DNA of 64,000 nt from Kineothrix sp. MSJ-39 (GTDB lineage Bacteria; Bacillota; Clostridia; Lachnospirales; Lachnospiraceae): positions 62,001 through 126,000 of the forward strand of contig NZ_JAHLPN010000003.1 in NCBI RefSeq assembly GCF_018917935.1. Reading direction: 5' to 3'. Below the pieces are notes generated by a model. The model had not been told where the DNA came from, did not search any database, and saw only the letters and a list, made by a program, of their open reading frames with translations. The translations under genes were made by a program, and so were the position numbers. Of this stretch, positions 1 through 8,236 are shown piece by piece (position 1 is the first letter of the stretch; each line of letters starts with the position of its first letter).

Positions 1-696
1 CATAAAAGTTGCATGCAGGCCATGACGCTTTGCGATCGACTTGACTGACATCTTGAAGGTCATGATATTATCGGCTGTTGCAAGTGCCTCATCATACTGG
101 AAATCGATCTCATGCTGTGCAGGTGCTTTTTCATGATGGGAGGCTTCAATAACAAAGCCCATGTCCTCAAGTGTCAGCACCATATCACGTCTGGCATTTT
201 CGCCAAGATCAAGCGGGCTCAGATCCAGATAGCCTGCCTGCTCATGTGTCAGTGTGGTAGGCAGTCCGTTTTCATCTGTGTGGAATAAGAAAAATTCACA
301 TTCCGGTCCGACCTGGAAAGAATACCCCAGCTCTGCCGCATGCCCTATGGCACGTTTTAAAATATAACGCGGATCTGCTTCATACGGCTTACCATCCGCA
401 GTATAAACATCACAGATCAGTCTTGCTACTTTTCCCTGCTGCGGTCTCCAAGGGAAGATTTCCAGCGTACTGTAATCAGGATACAGATACATATCGGAAC
501 GCTCTCCGTTCTCAAAACCGTTTACCGCATATCCATCAAAGGAGAAACGGTTATCCAGCGCACGCTCCAACTGGCTGGATGTAATTGCCAGATTTTTCAG
601 TTGTCCAAACATATCCGTGAACTGCAGGCGGATAAACTCCACATCTTTATCCTGTACCTCTGCGATCACATCTTCTCGTGTGTAGGTCTTTTTCAT
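1..696 (-). CDS. glnA: Glutamine synthetase type I (5' part; gene runs off the left edge)
   Basis: Makes glutamine from glutamate, ammonia and ATP in the cytoplasm. The visible 232 codons give the N-terminal beta-grasp domain and the start of the catalytic domain: the family signature DGYAVNGFENGERSDMYL appears near residues 50-70, followed by a PECEFFLF metal-binding motif and NxxxxASHHEKAPAQHEIDF, as in Firmicute GSI enzymes. The start is an ATG preceded by a purine-rich GGAAAGGAAAAGGA site. The C-terminal half lies outside the window, so GSI-alpha versus GSI-beta cannot be settled. The upstream region carries a palindrome at 770-788. Family identity is certain from the motifs; regulation is not known. 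Confidence 0.97.
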   Translation of the reverse strand, partial: MKKTYTREDVIAEVQDKDVEFIRLQFTDMFGQLKNLAITSSQLERALDNRFSFDGYAVNGFENGERSDMYLYPDYSTLEIFPWRPQQGKVARLICDVYTADGKPYEADPRYILKRAIGHAAELGYSFQVGPECEFFLFHTDENGLPTTLTHEQAGYLDLSPLDLGENARRDMVLTLEDMGFVIEASHHEKAPAQHEIDFQYDEALATADNIMTFKMSVKSIAKRHGLHATFM

Positions 697-769
697 ATTC
701 CTTTTCCTTTCCCTTTCTAAATCTTATACATGATATATTGCAACTATTCAGTATTCCCACTTGCCAAAA

Positions 770-788
770 TTACTTTACCGGTAAGTAA
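770..788. promoter_or_regulatory. Inverted repeat upstream of glnA, possible operator
   Basis: TTACTT (770-775) and AAGTAA (783-788) form a perfect 6-bp inverted repeat with a 7-base spacer, and the 10-bp palindrome TTACCGGTAA sits inside it. It lies about 75 bases upstream of the glnA start codon, where a nitrogen regulator could bind. It does not match the GlnR/TnrA consensus that I know (TGTNAN7TNACA). The regulatory role is inference from symmetry and position only. Confidence 0.35.
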
Positions 789-820
789 ATTTGCTGCAAC
801 CTGCTACGCAGATCATTTTA

Positions 821-855
821 AAAAAGGGCGCTCTTACTCCCGTAAGAACGCCTTT
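821..855 (-). terminator. Rho-independent terminator for the 906-2474 gene
   Basis: Read on the minus strand, AAAGGCG, TTCTTAC and their complements form a hairpin of about 15 bp with a 4-base loop. It is followed by CCCTTTTTT. It lies about 50 bases past the stop codon of the minus-strand membrane protein gene and insulates glnA from it. The T tract is on the minus strand only. Confidence 0.8.
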
Positions 856-905
856 GTTCTTGTCTATGATAACAGCTAAACTGTGCGTTTGTCAATATTT
901 TACCC

Positions 906-2474
906 TTACTTGATAAATATCATATAGTTTCCAAAAATTTCCTGCTGCAGTTGTGTGTATTCTATGCCACATGCTCTCATTCTATCAGGCAGAAATTCCT
1001 GCTGTGCAATAAAAATATCGGCCTCAGACAAAGACAGCATTTCCCTCGTCTCTCCTTTTACCATATATCGGTCTACCGCCTGATCTGTCGATGAAGTCTG
1101 ACTTAAAGAATATACGTAATCAATGTCGTACAATTCCTCCATGAAGGCACTGATTGCCAGATTCCATTCTCCATATGGTGTTGATACAATCATTTTACAA
1201 TCTTTCCCACCATTTTGTTCGGCCAGTTCCGAAAGCCGGATCAGCATCTGCGTATTATTACTACAGGTAAATACATAATTTAAACACAGTGCATGAAACT
1301 GACTTGTAACAACCATTCCAATTGCCCAGACAGTCAAAAGGATTTCCAAAGCCCAAGTAAGAATGCATTTCTTTCCTATAAGCTTGATCCACAATGGAAT
1401 GCTCATACAAAACACATATATGAAGATTCCCGTGATACATGGGAACAGATAGCGCTCCGACATACCGGTTTTAGCATGCAATAATGACTGTGATAAAACA
1501 AAATAAAGTACAAATACGATTTCACTCAAACGTAAAAGCAAAAATTTTTTATCTTTGCGATATACAACACTCAAGCCGATATTGATCCCCATAAAAAGCA
1601 CTAACAGAATCAAATATGGCAAAAGATCCCCTGTCCATACCTTCCATATACCATTTAAATAATCCCTGATCGTATAAGATGCATCCAGTCCCGCATATCC
1701 GGTAGAAGAAACTCCACTATGCAATATAATAACACCCATACAGACAGCAAATACAACAAGTTCACATACAATATCCGCAGTATATTTTTTCAAATACATT
1801 TTTATAATCTGGCCACATGTTCTATCACTACTATCCGCATACTGCAATTCCAAAATAAAAGCAAAAAACAGAACTATCGGAATTAAAATAAGAAATGATT
1901 CCTTTGTAAGCATCATAAGTATCATGCATATATGAAAACCTATTCTCCAGCCTCGTGAGCGATTGCATTGTTCCACATCTTTTACCAGACAGATCAATCC
2001 CATAAACATCCAGATCAAAGCCAATGGTTCCTGTGGTCCGAGCCTGTATACAACTGCGCATTGCGATCCAAAAAATCCTACTACCCCAAACAAAAAGGCT
2101 GCCACGTGCGGCACATGCATTTTACGGGCAAAAACATAACCAATCCACGCACAAAAGCCAATTTCACATGCCTTGATCAGATGCCAGAGCACAATATGTG
2201 TCCCACATATATAGGATTCCATCACACGAAATATCCAGTATACCGGACGAAATCTCAGGTTTGTATCAGCTACAATCCAGAGCTGCATTGTTTTAAACAG
2301 TCCATCTCTGACAATGCCACCGTGAAGCCTTGCTATTTCATGGTCATCCGCAAAATAGTATCCGCAAAACAGCAGGCCGATCTTATATGCATACCATACA
2401 GACATTGCTATCAGAAAAATCAGCATCGCCACCGTTATGATAGTTTCTTTTTTATTTTTACTGTTGTTTTTCAT
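906..2474 (-). CDS. Polytopic membrane protein, GT-C glycosyltransferase-like
   Basis: A 522-residue protein with about 10-11 hydrophobic segments and a C-terminal soluble tail of about 110 residues. The first extracytoplasmic loop, directly after transmembrane segment 1, carries FADDHE (residues 41-46), the acidic pair expected of GT-C enzymes that use polyprenyl-phosphate sugars. No closer family is recognised. The same layout (acidic loop, many helices, short soluble end finishing in an aromatic beta-strand-like motif) recurs in several genes of this window. The gene is visibly more AT-rich than hslO or nadE, suggesting a different history. It has a good AGGAAAGG ribosome site and its own terminator. 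The glycosyltransferase call is inference from fold-level pattern. Confidence 0.6.
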   Translation of the reverse strand: MKNNSKNKKETIITVAMLIFLIAMSVWYAYKIGLLFCGYYFADDHEIARLHGGIVRDGLFKTMQLWIVADTNLRFRPVYWIFRVMESYICGTHIVLWHLIKACEIGFCAWIGYVFARKMHVPHVAAFLFGVVGFFGSQCAVVYRLGPQEPLALIWMFMGLICLVKDVEQCNRSRGWRIGFHICMILMMLTKESFLILIPIVLFFAFILELQYADSSDRTCGQIIKMYLKKYTADIVCELVVFAVCMGVIILHSGVSSTGYAGLDASYTIRDYLNGIWKVWTGDLLPYLILLVLFMGINIGLSVVYRKDKKFLLLRLSEIVFVLYFVLSQSLLHAKTGMSERYLFPCITGIFIYVFCMSIPLWIKLIGKKCILTWALEILLTVWAIGMVVTSQFHALCLNYVFTCSNNTQMLIRLSELAEQNGGKDCKMIVSTPYGEWNLAISAFMEELYDIDYVYSLSQTSSTDQAVDRYMVKGETREMLSLSEADIFIAQQEFLPDRMRACGIEYTQLQQEIFGNYMIFIK

Positions 2475-2521
2475 TACAGTATATTTACCTTTCCTGTCAT
2501 ACTTTTTCTTCCCGGTTCATA

Positions 2522-2530
2522 TGCTATACA
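2522..2530 (+). promoter_or_regulatory. Extended -10 promoter for the FMN-bind-like gene
   Basis: TGCTATACA forms an extended -10 box in the 79-base gap between two divergent genes, about 24 bases before the ATG at 2554. No good -35 box is seen, as is usual for extended -10 promoters. The predicted leader is short and holds only the ribosome site. Confidence 0.35.
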
Positions 2531-2553
2531 AATCTTACTTTGGGAGGCAGATC

Positions 2554-3009
2554 ATGCACTCTAAAACAAAAATTGTTGTCCTTCATATGAAAGAGCTGAT
2601 CTATACCGGTATCTTTGTCCTGCTTGGCATCCTGTTTATCGTGCTTCTCGTCATGATGTTTATCCCGGATAAAAAACAGACACAGGAAACCACAACCGCA
2701 AGCTACATACCGGGTGTCTATACTACTTCACTTGCACTCGGACAGAACAGTCTGGAAATTGAGATCGTGCTTGATGCGGAACATATCAATTCCATACGGC
2801 TTGTCAATTTAAGTGAAGCTGTGACTACCATGTATCCTCTCATTGAGCCTTCCTTTGATGCGCTCGTCAGCCAGATTTATGATGGGCAGCCGCTTGACCA
2901 GATCACCTTTTCCGATGAAAACAGGTATACGAGCAGTGTCCTTCTCGGCGCGATCACACAGACCTTACAAAAAGCTGTGCCCACAACCGATGAACAGCCG
3001 GAAAGCTGA
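2554..3009 (+). CDS. Membrane-anchored FMN-bind-like protein
   Basis: A 151-residue protein: one N-terminal transmembrane helix (about residues 14-37), a short linker, then an extracytoplasmic domain of about 95 residues with the FMN-bind pattern, including PGVYTTSLALG, LEIEIVLD and a terminal helix with LLGAITQTLQKA. In RnfG/NqrC-type domains FMN is attached to the threonine of SGAT; here the equivalent place reads ENRYTSSVLL, so the covalent site appears lost although the following TS is kept. The start was placed at the ATG with GGGAGG six bases upstream; an upstream in-frame start would add an unlikely hydrophobic extension. The exact role is unknown; related small proteins are common in Lachnospiraceae. 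Confidence 0.7.
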   Translation: MHSKTKIVVLHMKELIYTGIFVLLGILFIVLLVMMFIPDKKQTQETTTASYIPGVYTTSLALGQNSLEIEIVLDAEHINSIRLVNLSEAVTTMYPLIEPSFDALVSQIYDGQPLDQITFSDENRYTSSVLLGAITQTLQKAVPTTDEQPES

Positions 3010-3020
3010 TCTTACGGCTT

Positions 3021-4931
3021 TTATAATTCTTCCAGCTTCTCGAGCCAGATCCTTGCGGATGCATCCGATGGCATTCGCAGATCTCCCCGAGGTGATACTG
3101 CAACACTGCCGACCTTCGGGCCATCCGGCAGACAGGAACGCTTAAAGTGCTGTGCAAAGAAGCGCTTATAAAATGTTTTCAGCCACTTCAGTATCGTTTC
3201 TTCATCGTATACGCCCGCAAACGCCATACAGGCGATCCGGTAGATCTTGTCCGGTGCAAAGCCCATACGCAGCATATAATATAAGAAGAAATCATGCAAC
3301 TCATAAGGACCGACCAGATCTTCTGTTTTCTGGGAGATCGTACCGTTTTCCGGTGGAAGCAGTTCCGGGCTTACCGGCGTATCCAGCACATCCAGAAGTA
3401 CCGTCTGTAATTCTTCATTTTCACAAGTATCCGCATAATAACGGACCAGATGACGGACAAGCGTTTTCGGAACTCCCGCATTAACGCCGTACATGGACAT
3501 ATGATCTCCGTTATACGTTGCCCAGCCAAGTGCCAGCTCTGACATATCACCGGTACCGATCACCATACCGCCCTTCTGGTTGGCAATGTCCATCAGCACC
3601 TGTGTCCTCTCTCTTGCCTGTCCGTTTTCATACGTCACATCATGCACGCCCATATCCTGTCCGATATCTGCAAAATGCTGTTTTACGGAAGCCTTGATAT
3701 CCACCTCGATCAGCGTGGCACCAAGTGTTTTAGCAAGTTTGCAGGCGTTGTCATACGTTCTGTCCGTTGTGCCAAAGCATGGCATGGTAACAGCCAGGAT
3801 ATTTTCTCTTTTCAGTCCCAGCATATCAAATGCACGCACCGTCACAAGCAGTGCAAGTGTAGAATCCAGGCCGCCTGAAATACCGATCACTGCAGTCTGG
3901 CAGCCTGTATGCGCATAGCGTTTTTTCAGCCCGCAGGACTGGATCGACAGAATTTCTTCGCAGCGTTTATTCCTCTCTTCTGCAACGGAAGGAACAAACG
4001 GAAGCATTGGGAAGTCTCGTTCCAGATACGTTTCATCCCGGACAAGTGCAACCGGCACTACCATATATTCCGGATTCTGATCCGGCGTAAAAGTGGACAT
4101 CTTTCTTCTTTCCAGACGGATCCTTTCGATATCCAGATCCGCATAGATCGTTTCATTTGTGAAACGCTTCGCTTCTTTTAAAATCGTTCCGTTTTCCGCG
4201 ATCAGGTTATGTCCGCCAAAAACAAGATCCTGTGTCGATTCGCCTTCTCCCGCGCTTGTATAAATATAACCGCAGAGCAGTCTTGCACTCGTTGCGCTGA
4301 CAAGCATCTCCCGGTAGCTGTCCTTTCCGACTGTTTCATCGGAGGCAGACAGGTTGACGATCACCGTTGCTCCGGCAAGTGCATGGGAAGTAGACGGTGT
4401 ATCAGGCGTCCAGAGATCTTCACAAAGCTCTGCTGCCACGCAAAGCCCCGGAATCGCATCCGCCGTAAATAAAATATCTGTTCCGAACGGTACTTCCTGT
4501 CCGTCAAACTCTACGATCGCCGGCAGACGGTTGCCCGGTGTGAAATGCCGTCCTTCATAAAATTCACCGTACATCGGGATATTTCTTTTTGGCACAAATC
4601 CCATCAGTTCGCCGCAGTTGATCGCTGCTGCCACATTATAGAGCTTGCCGTCTCTTTCATAAGGGAGTCCGACAAAGATCAGCGCATCAATCCCATCGCT
4701 TGCGGCGATAATCTGTCTGAGCGCATCCTCTGCCGCAGAAAGCAGGGTATCCTGCAAAAACAAATCCTGACACGTATACCCGGTCAGGCACAGCTCCGGA
4801 AATACCATGATCTTTGCACCATGCTCTTCTGCCTCTGCAATCTTCTCACATATTTTTTCTGCATTATAATACGGATCTGCCACCCTGATCTGTGGGGTAA
4901 TGGCAGCTACCTTGATAAATCCGTGCTGCAT
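3021..4931 (-). CDS. nadE: Glutamine-dependent NAD+ synthetase
   Basis: Converts deamido-NAD to NAD using ATP and ammonia released from glutamine; last step of NAD synthesis. The 636-residue length fits the two-domain form. The N-terminal nitrilase-type glutaminase has the Glu-Lys-Cys triad E46 (FPELCLTG), K115 (VPKRNIP) and C170 (AELCEDLW). The C-terminal synthetase has the PP-loop GISGGLDSTLAL near residue 350 and the downstream GTGDMSELALGW motif. The start is the ATG seven bases after GAGGAGG. It is the last gene of a minus-strand run that begins at about 9955 and ends convergently, 11 bases from the FMN-bind-like gene. Confidence 0.97.
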   Translation of the reverse strand: MQHGFIKVAAITPQIRVADPYYNAEKICEKIAEAEEHGAKIMVFPELCLTGYTCQDLFLQDTLLSAAEDALRQIIAASDGIDALIFVGLPYERDGKLYNVAAAINCGELMGFVPKRNIPMYGEFYEGRHFTPGNRLPAIVEFDGQEVPFGTDILFTADAIPGLCVAAELCEDLWTPDTPSTSHALAGATVIVNLSASDETVGKDSYREMLVSATSARLLCGYIYTSAGEGESTQDLVFGGHNLIAENGTILKEAKRFTNETIYADLDIERIRLERRKMSTFTPDQNPEYMVVPVALVRDETYLERDFPMLPFVPSVAEERNKRCEEILSIQSCGLKKRYAHTGCQTAVIGISGGLDSTLALLVTVRAFDMLGLKRENILAVTMPCFGTTDRTYDNACKLAKTLGATLIEVDIKASVKQHFADIGQDMGVHDVTYENGQARERTQVLMDIANQKGGMVIGTGDMSELALGWATYNGDHMSMYGVNAGVPKTLVRHLVRYYADTCENEELQTVLLDVLDTPVSPELLPPENGTISQKTEDLVGPYELHDFFLYYMLRMGFAPDKIYRIACMAFAGVYDEETILKWLKTFYKRFFAQHFKRSCLPDGPKVGSVAVSPRGDLRMPSDASARIWLEKLEEL

Positions 4932-4953
4932 GTTCCATCCTCCTCATTCAGCT

Positions 4954-5835
4954 CTATTTTGTACACTTTTTCAACAATTCTTTCAGTTCCTGCGGCGTAA
5001 ACGTATACGCTGTATTACAGAAATGACAATTCACCTCGATCGGTTTTTCTTCCCGGATCATCTCGGTGATCTCTTTCTTGCCAACAGAAATGATCGCTTT
5101 CTCCACGCGCTCCTTGCTGCAGTTGCAGTAGAAAGAAGCAGGCATCGTATCCACGATCTCCAGATCCATTCCTTCAAATAAAACTTCCAGAATGCCTTCC
5201 GGCGTTTTTCCTTCTTCCAGCATGGCTGTTACACTGGAAACACGGCTCAGGTTCTGTTCAAGCTGCTCGATCGTTTCCTCCTCCGCAAATGGCATGAGCT
5301 GGACAATAAAGCCACCTGCCTGTCTGACTGTATTGTCCTTGTTCATCAGAACGCCCAGTCCGACTGAAGAAGGGACCTGCTCGGAAGTCGCGAAATAATA
5401 CGTCAGATCCTCCGCGATCTCGCCTGTCTGCAATACAGTTTGTCCACAGTAAGGCTCTTTCAGTCCCATATCCTTGATCACACTTAAAATACCGTTTCCG
5501 ATCGCGCCGCCAACATCCAGCTTGCCTTTGGCATTTGGCGGCAGAAGGACATCCGGTACATCCGCATAGCCTTTGACGCGCGCCTTTGCATCTGCTGTTA
5601 CCGTCAGTCCGTGCATCGGACCGTCACCTTTTAACTGCAGCGTGAGGATATCCGTATCCGCCTTTAACATACTGCCCATCATCGCACCCGCGCTGAGCAG
5701 TCTGCCAAGTGCTGCTGTGACAACCGGTGAAGTATTGTGCTTCTGACGTGCTGTTTCTACAAGTTCTTTTGAAGTAATGGCAAAGGCTCTGATCTGTGCC
5801 TGCTTTGCCGTTGCTCTTACAATATAATCTGACAA
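4954..5835 (-). CDS. hslO: Hsp33 redox-regulated chaperone
   Basis: A 293-residue cytoplasmic holdase activated by oxidation and unfolding. The C-terminal zinc switch is intact, with CNC and CHFC pairs separated by about 30 residues, and the N-terminal domain has the family pattern including GDGPMHGLTV, GNGILSVIKD and YYFATSEQVPSSVGLGVL. The start codon is TTG: AAAGGAAG lies 8-9 bases upstream, inside the final codons of the methyltransferase gene, and no suitable ATG is nearby. The two genes are separated by two bases, so translational coupling is likely. Confidence 0.96.
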   Translation of the reverse strand: MSDYIVRATAKQAQIRAFAITSKELVETARQKHNTSPVVTAALGRLLSAGAMMGSMLKADTDILTLQLKGDGPMHGLTVTADAKARVKGYADVPDVLLPPNAKGKLDVGGAIGNGILSVIKDMGLKEPYCGQTVLQTGEIAEDLTYYFATSEQVPSSVGLGVLMNKDNTVRQAGGFIVQLMPFAEEETIEQLEQNLSRVSSVTAMLEEGKTPEGILEVLFEGMDLEIVDTMPASFYCNCSKERVEKAIISVGKKEITEMIREEKPIEVNCHFCNTAYTFTPQELKELLKKCTK

Positions 5836-5837
5836 AA

Positions 5838-6596
5838 TTATGCTTCCTTTCGTTTTCCATGTTCTCTGGCGATGATACAGATTCGCTCTGTCTGCTCTGT
5901 GACTTCTCCCTGCGTATCCACATCGATCGCTTTTAAAAATACAAGTCCCGCTTTTTGCAGGATCTCCTGCATCTGTGCAAGCGTATAGCCGCGCTGCAGA
6001 TGCGTTTCCGTAAACCGCTGAAAGAGATCTTCCTGCGTCTGTACAAAGATCGTCAGGTCATATTCATTGATCTCCTCCTCCACATCATAGTAGTTTTCCC
6101 AGATAAAGCTGCAATCTTCCCGGTTTTCCGCTATGACGGTGTCGCCCATGACTTCTTTATATTTATAGATCGTATTGAAATCAAAAATAAAAATACCGTC
6201 AGGATCCAAATAGTTATTGACAAGCTGGAATGTCTTAAGAAGATCCTCCTCTTCCAGCAGATAATTCATACAGTCGCATATGCTGACCACAGCTCTGACC
6301 GTTCCGTAAAGCTCAAAGCTGCGCATATCCTGCTGTAAATACAGGACCTCACTGCTGTCCTGCTTTTCCCTTGCAACGGAAAGCATCTCCTCCGCATCAT
6401 CCACGCCGATCATATCATACCCGGCTTTGCTGAGCCTTGTCGTGACATTTCCGGTTCCGCAGCCAAGTTCACAGATCAACCCGTCTGTTATGCCGTATTC
6501 TTTCAGATCTCTGATCAGATGCTCCGTCCATGTATCATACGGAACGTTATCCATGAGTTCATCGTATACCTTTGCAAAGCTTTCGTAACTTGCCAT
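5838..6596 (-). CDS. Class I SAM-dependent methyltransferase, substrate unknown
   Basis: A 252-residue soluble enzyme with a Rossmann methyltransferase core: motif I ELGCGTG at residues 43-49, the acidic residue ending strand 2 in IGVDDAEEML, and IFDFNT following strand 5. It resembles small-molecule methyltransferases found between hslO and other housekeeping genes in Clostridia. The substrate cannot be deduced. It has a strong GGAGG site five bases before the ATG, lies 9 bases after the COG2426 gene and directly precedes hslO. Confidence 0.88.
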   Translation of the reverse strand: MASYESFAKVYDELMDNVPYDTWTEHLIRDLKEYGITDGLICELGCGTGNVTTRLSKAGYDMIGVDDAEEMLSVAREKQDSSEVLYLQQDMRSFELYGTVRAVVSICDCMNYLLEEEDLLKTFQLVNNYLDPDGIFIFDFNTIYKYKEVMGDTVIAENREDCSFIWENYYDVEEEINEYDLTIFVQTQEDLFQRFTETHLQRGYTLAQMQEILQKAGLVFLKAIDVDTQGEVTEQTERICIIAREHGKRKEA

Positions 6597-6605
6597 AGCT
6601 GCCTC

Positions 6606-7088
6606 CTAGAAAATAGCTCCCAGTGCACCGAACAAGCCGGCACTTGCCGCGCCCATGATGATACCGGCTAAGATCACACCAAGCATAACCGCTGTAATGC
6701 TGGATTTAAAATCCATGTCCAGAATGCTGGCAGCGAGTGTCCCCGTCCATGCACCTGTACCCGGCAGCGGAATACCGACAAACAGAAGCAGTGCCACAAA
6801 AAGACCTCTTCCTGCCTTTGCCTGCAGCTTTTGTCCGCCCTTTTCGCCCTTTTCCAGACAGAAACGGAAAAACTTGCCGATCACCGGCTTATCAGCGCCC
6901 CATTCCAGCACACGTCTTGCGAAAAGATAAATAAACGGAACCGGAACCATATTACCGATCACGGCGACAATATACGCCTGCAGAAGCGGCAGACCAACGC
7001 CCGGAAGCTGGGAATACGGAATCGCACCTCGCAGTTCGATCAGCGGTACCATAGAAACCAAAAACACCATTAAGTAACGTTTAAACAT
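6606..7088 (-). CDS. Small multidrug export family membrane protein (COG2426)
   Basis: A 160-residue integral membrane protein with four to five hydrophobic segments, including the family patterns SMVPLIELRGAIPY near the N terminus and FVGIPLPGTGAWTG in the middle. The family (PF06695) is annotated as a putative small multidrug exporter, but transport has little experimental support. The start is the ATG at 7088, with AAAGGAG five bases upstream; an in-frame TTG at 7103 overlaps that ribosome site and is less likely. Confidence 0.85.
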   Translation of the reverse strand: MFKRYLMVFLVSMVPLIELRGAIPYSQLPGVGLPLLQAYIVAVIGNMVPVPFIYLFARRVLEWGADKPVIGKFFRFCLEKGEKGGQKLQAKAGRGLFVALLLFVGIPLPGTGAWTGTLAASILDMDFKSSITAVMLGVILAGIIMGAASAGLFGALGAIF

Positions 7089-7128
7089 AAAGACTCCTTT
7101 CAATCGTCTGTATTATCCTTTTTTACTG

Positions 7129-8193
7129 CTATGCAGTTCTGTTTTGCAGATATTCTCTGAGGAATGCCAGGAATTTATCCATTTCCTCATCCGTTCCGAT
7201 CGTGATACGCAGATAATTATCGATCAGCGGATCCGAAAAATGACGGACATATATATTCTGCTTCTTCAACGCTTCAAACAGCTCTACCGCATGCACGCTC
7301 TTATGCGTTGCAAAAATAAAGTTGCTCTTTGCATCCGGGAAAGTAAAACCGAGCTCTTTCAGTGCCTGCTTTACCCGCTCGCGGGTTGCTACGATCTTTG
7401 CCGTTGTCTGCTTAAAATATGCATCATCTTTTACCGCCGCAACGCCCAGCAGCAGAGACGGACGGTTCATTGTATAAGAGTTGGTTGAAAACTTCACATC
7501 ATTCAGATATCGGATCAGCTTTGCATTTCCCATCGCATATCCGATCCGCATGCCCGCCATGGCACGCGATTTGGAAAATGTCTGTACCACAAGCAGATTG
7601 TCATACTTTTTGATCAGTGGCAGCGCACTTTCTCCCCCAAAATCAATATATGCTTCATCTACGATCACTACGACATCAGGATTTGCCTGCACGATCTCCT
7701 CGATCACGGAAAGATCCTCCAAAAGTCCTGTCGGTGCATTGGGATTTGGGAAGATCACACCGCCGTTTGCTCCCATATAGTCTTCCTTGCGGATATGGAA
7801 ATCTGCTGCCAGAGGCTTTTTCTCATATGGAATCTTGTAAAGATCTGCCCACACATCGTAAAAAGAATATGTGATCTGTGGGAATACGATCGGTCTGTCA
7901 CTGTTAAAAAATGTCTGGAAAGCAAGTGCCAGCACATCATCAGAACCAACGCCGACAAATACATTTTCCTTTTCCAGTCCGTAATACTCTGCCAATACGC
8001 TGACCAGACTGTCTGCATTCGGATCCGGGTATAAACGGAAATCCTCCGGCTTTAATCCGGCAAGTGCCTCTGTTACGCCCGGTGCGGGCGGATAAGGACA
8101 TTCATTTGTATTTAATTTGATCATATGCGCTTTGTTTGGCTGCTCCCCCGGTGTATAAGGTACAACCTTTCTGACGTTTTCTTCCCAGCTCAT
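7129..8193 (-). CDS. hisC: Histidinol-phosphate aminotransferase
   Basis: A 354-residue PLP enzyme (aminotransferase class I/II) that converts imidazole-acetol phosphate to histidinol phosphate. Visible marks are LNTNECPYPP at the substrate entrance, IFPNPNAPTG, VVIVDEAYIDF, and the PLP-lysine motif TFSKSRAMAGMRIGY; the C terminus has FLRITIGTDEEM. No other his gene is in the window, so the gene lies outside a his operon and might also serve as an aromatic aminotransferase, a known overlap in this family. RBS AGGAGG precedes the ATG. Confidence 0.9.
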   Translation of the reverse strand: MSWEENVRKVVPYTPGEQPNKAHMIKLNTNECPYPPAPGVTEALAGLKPEDFRLYPDPNADSLVSVLAEYYGLEKENVFVGVGSDDVLALAFQTFFNSDRPIVFPQITYSFYDVWADLYKIPYEKKPLAADFHIRKEDYMGANGGVIFPNPNAPTGLLEDLSVIEEIVQANPDVVVIVDEAYIDFGGESALPLIKKYDNLLVVQTFSKSRAMAGMRIGYAMGNAKLIRYLNDVKFSTNSYTMNRPSLLLGVAAVKDDAYFKQTTAKIVATRERVKQALKELGFTFPDAKSNFIFATHKSVHAVELFEALKKQNIYVRHFSDPLIDNYLRITIGTDEEMDKFLAFLREYLQNRTA

Positions 8194-8236
8194 CTGTGCT
8201 GCCTCCTGCTTTCTCTGTTTTCTTTCAGTCCTGCTA

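Noticed and set aside
1968-2564. 198-codon open frame on the plus strand
   Set aside because: Antisense to the 906-2474 membrane protein and rich in Cys/His/Tyr; no domain.
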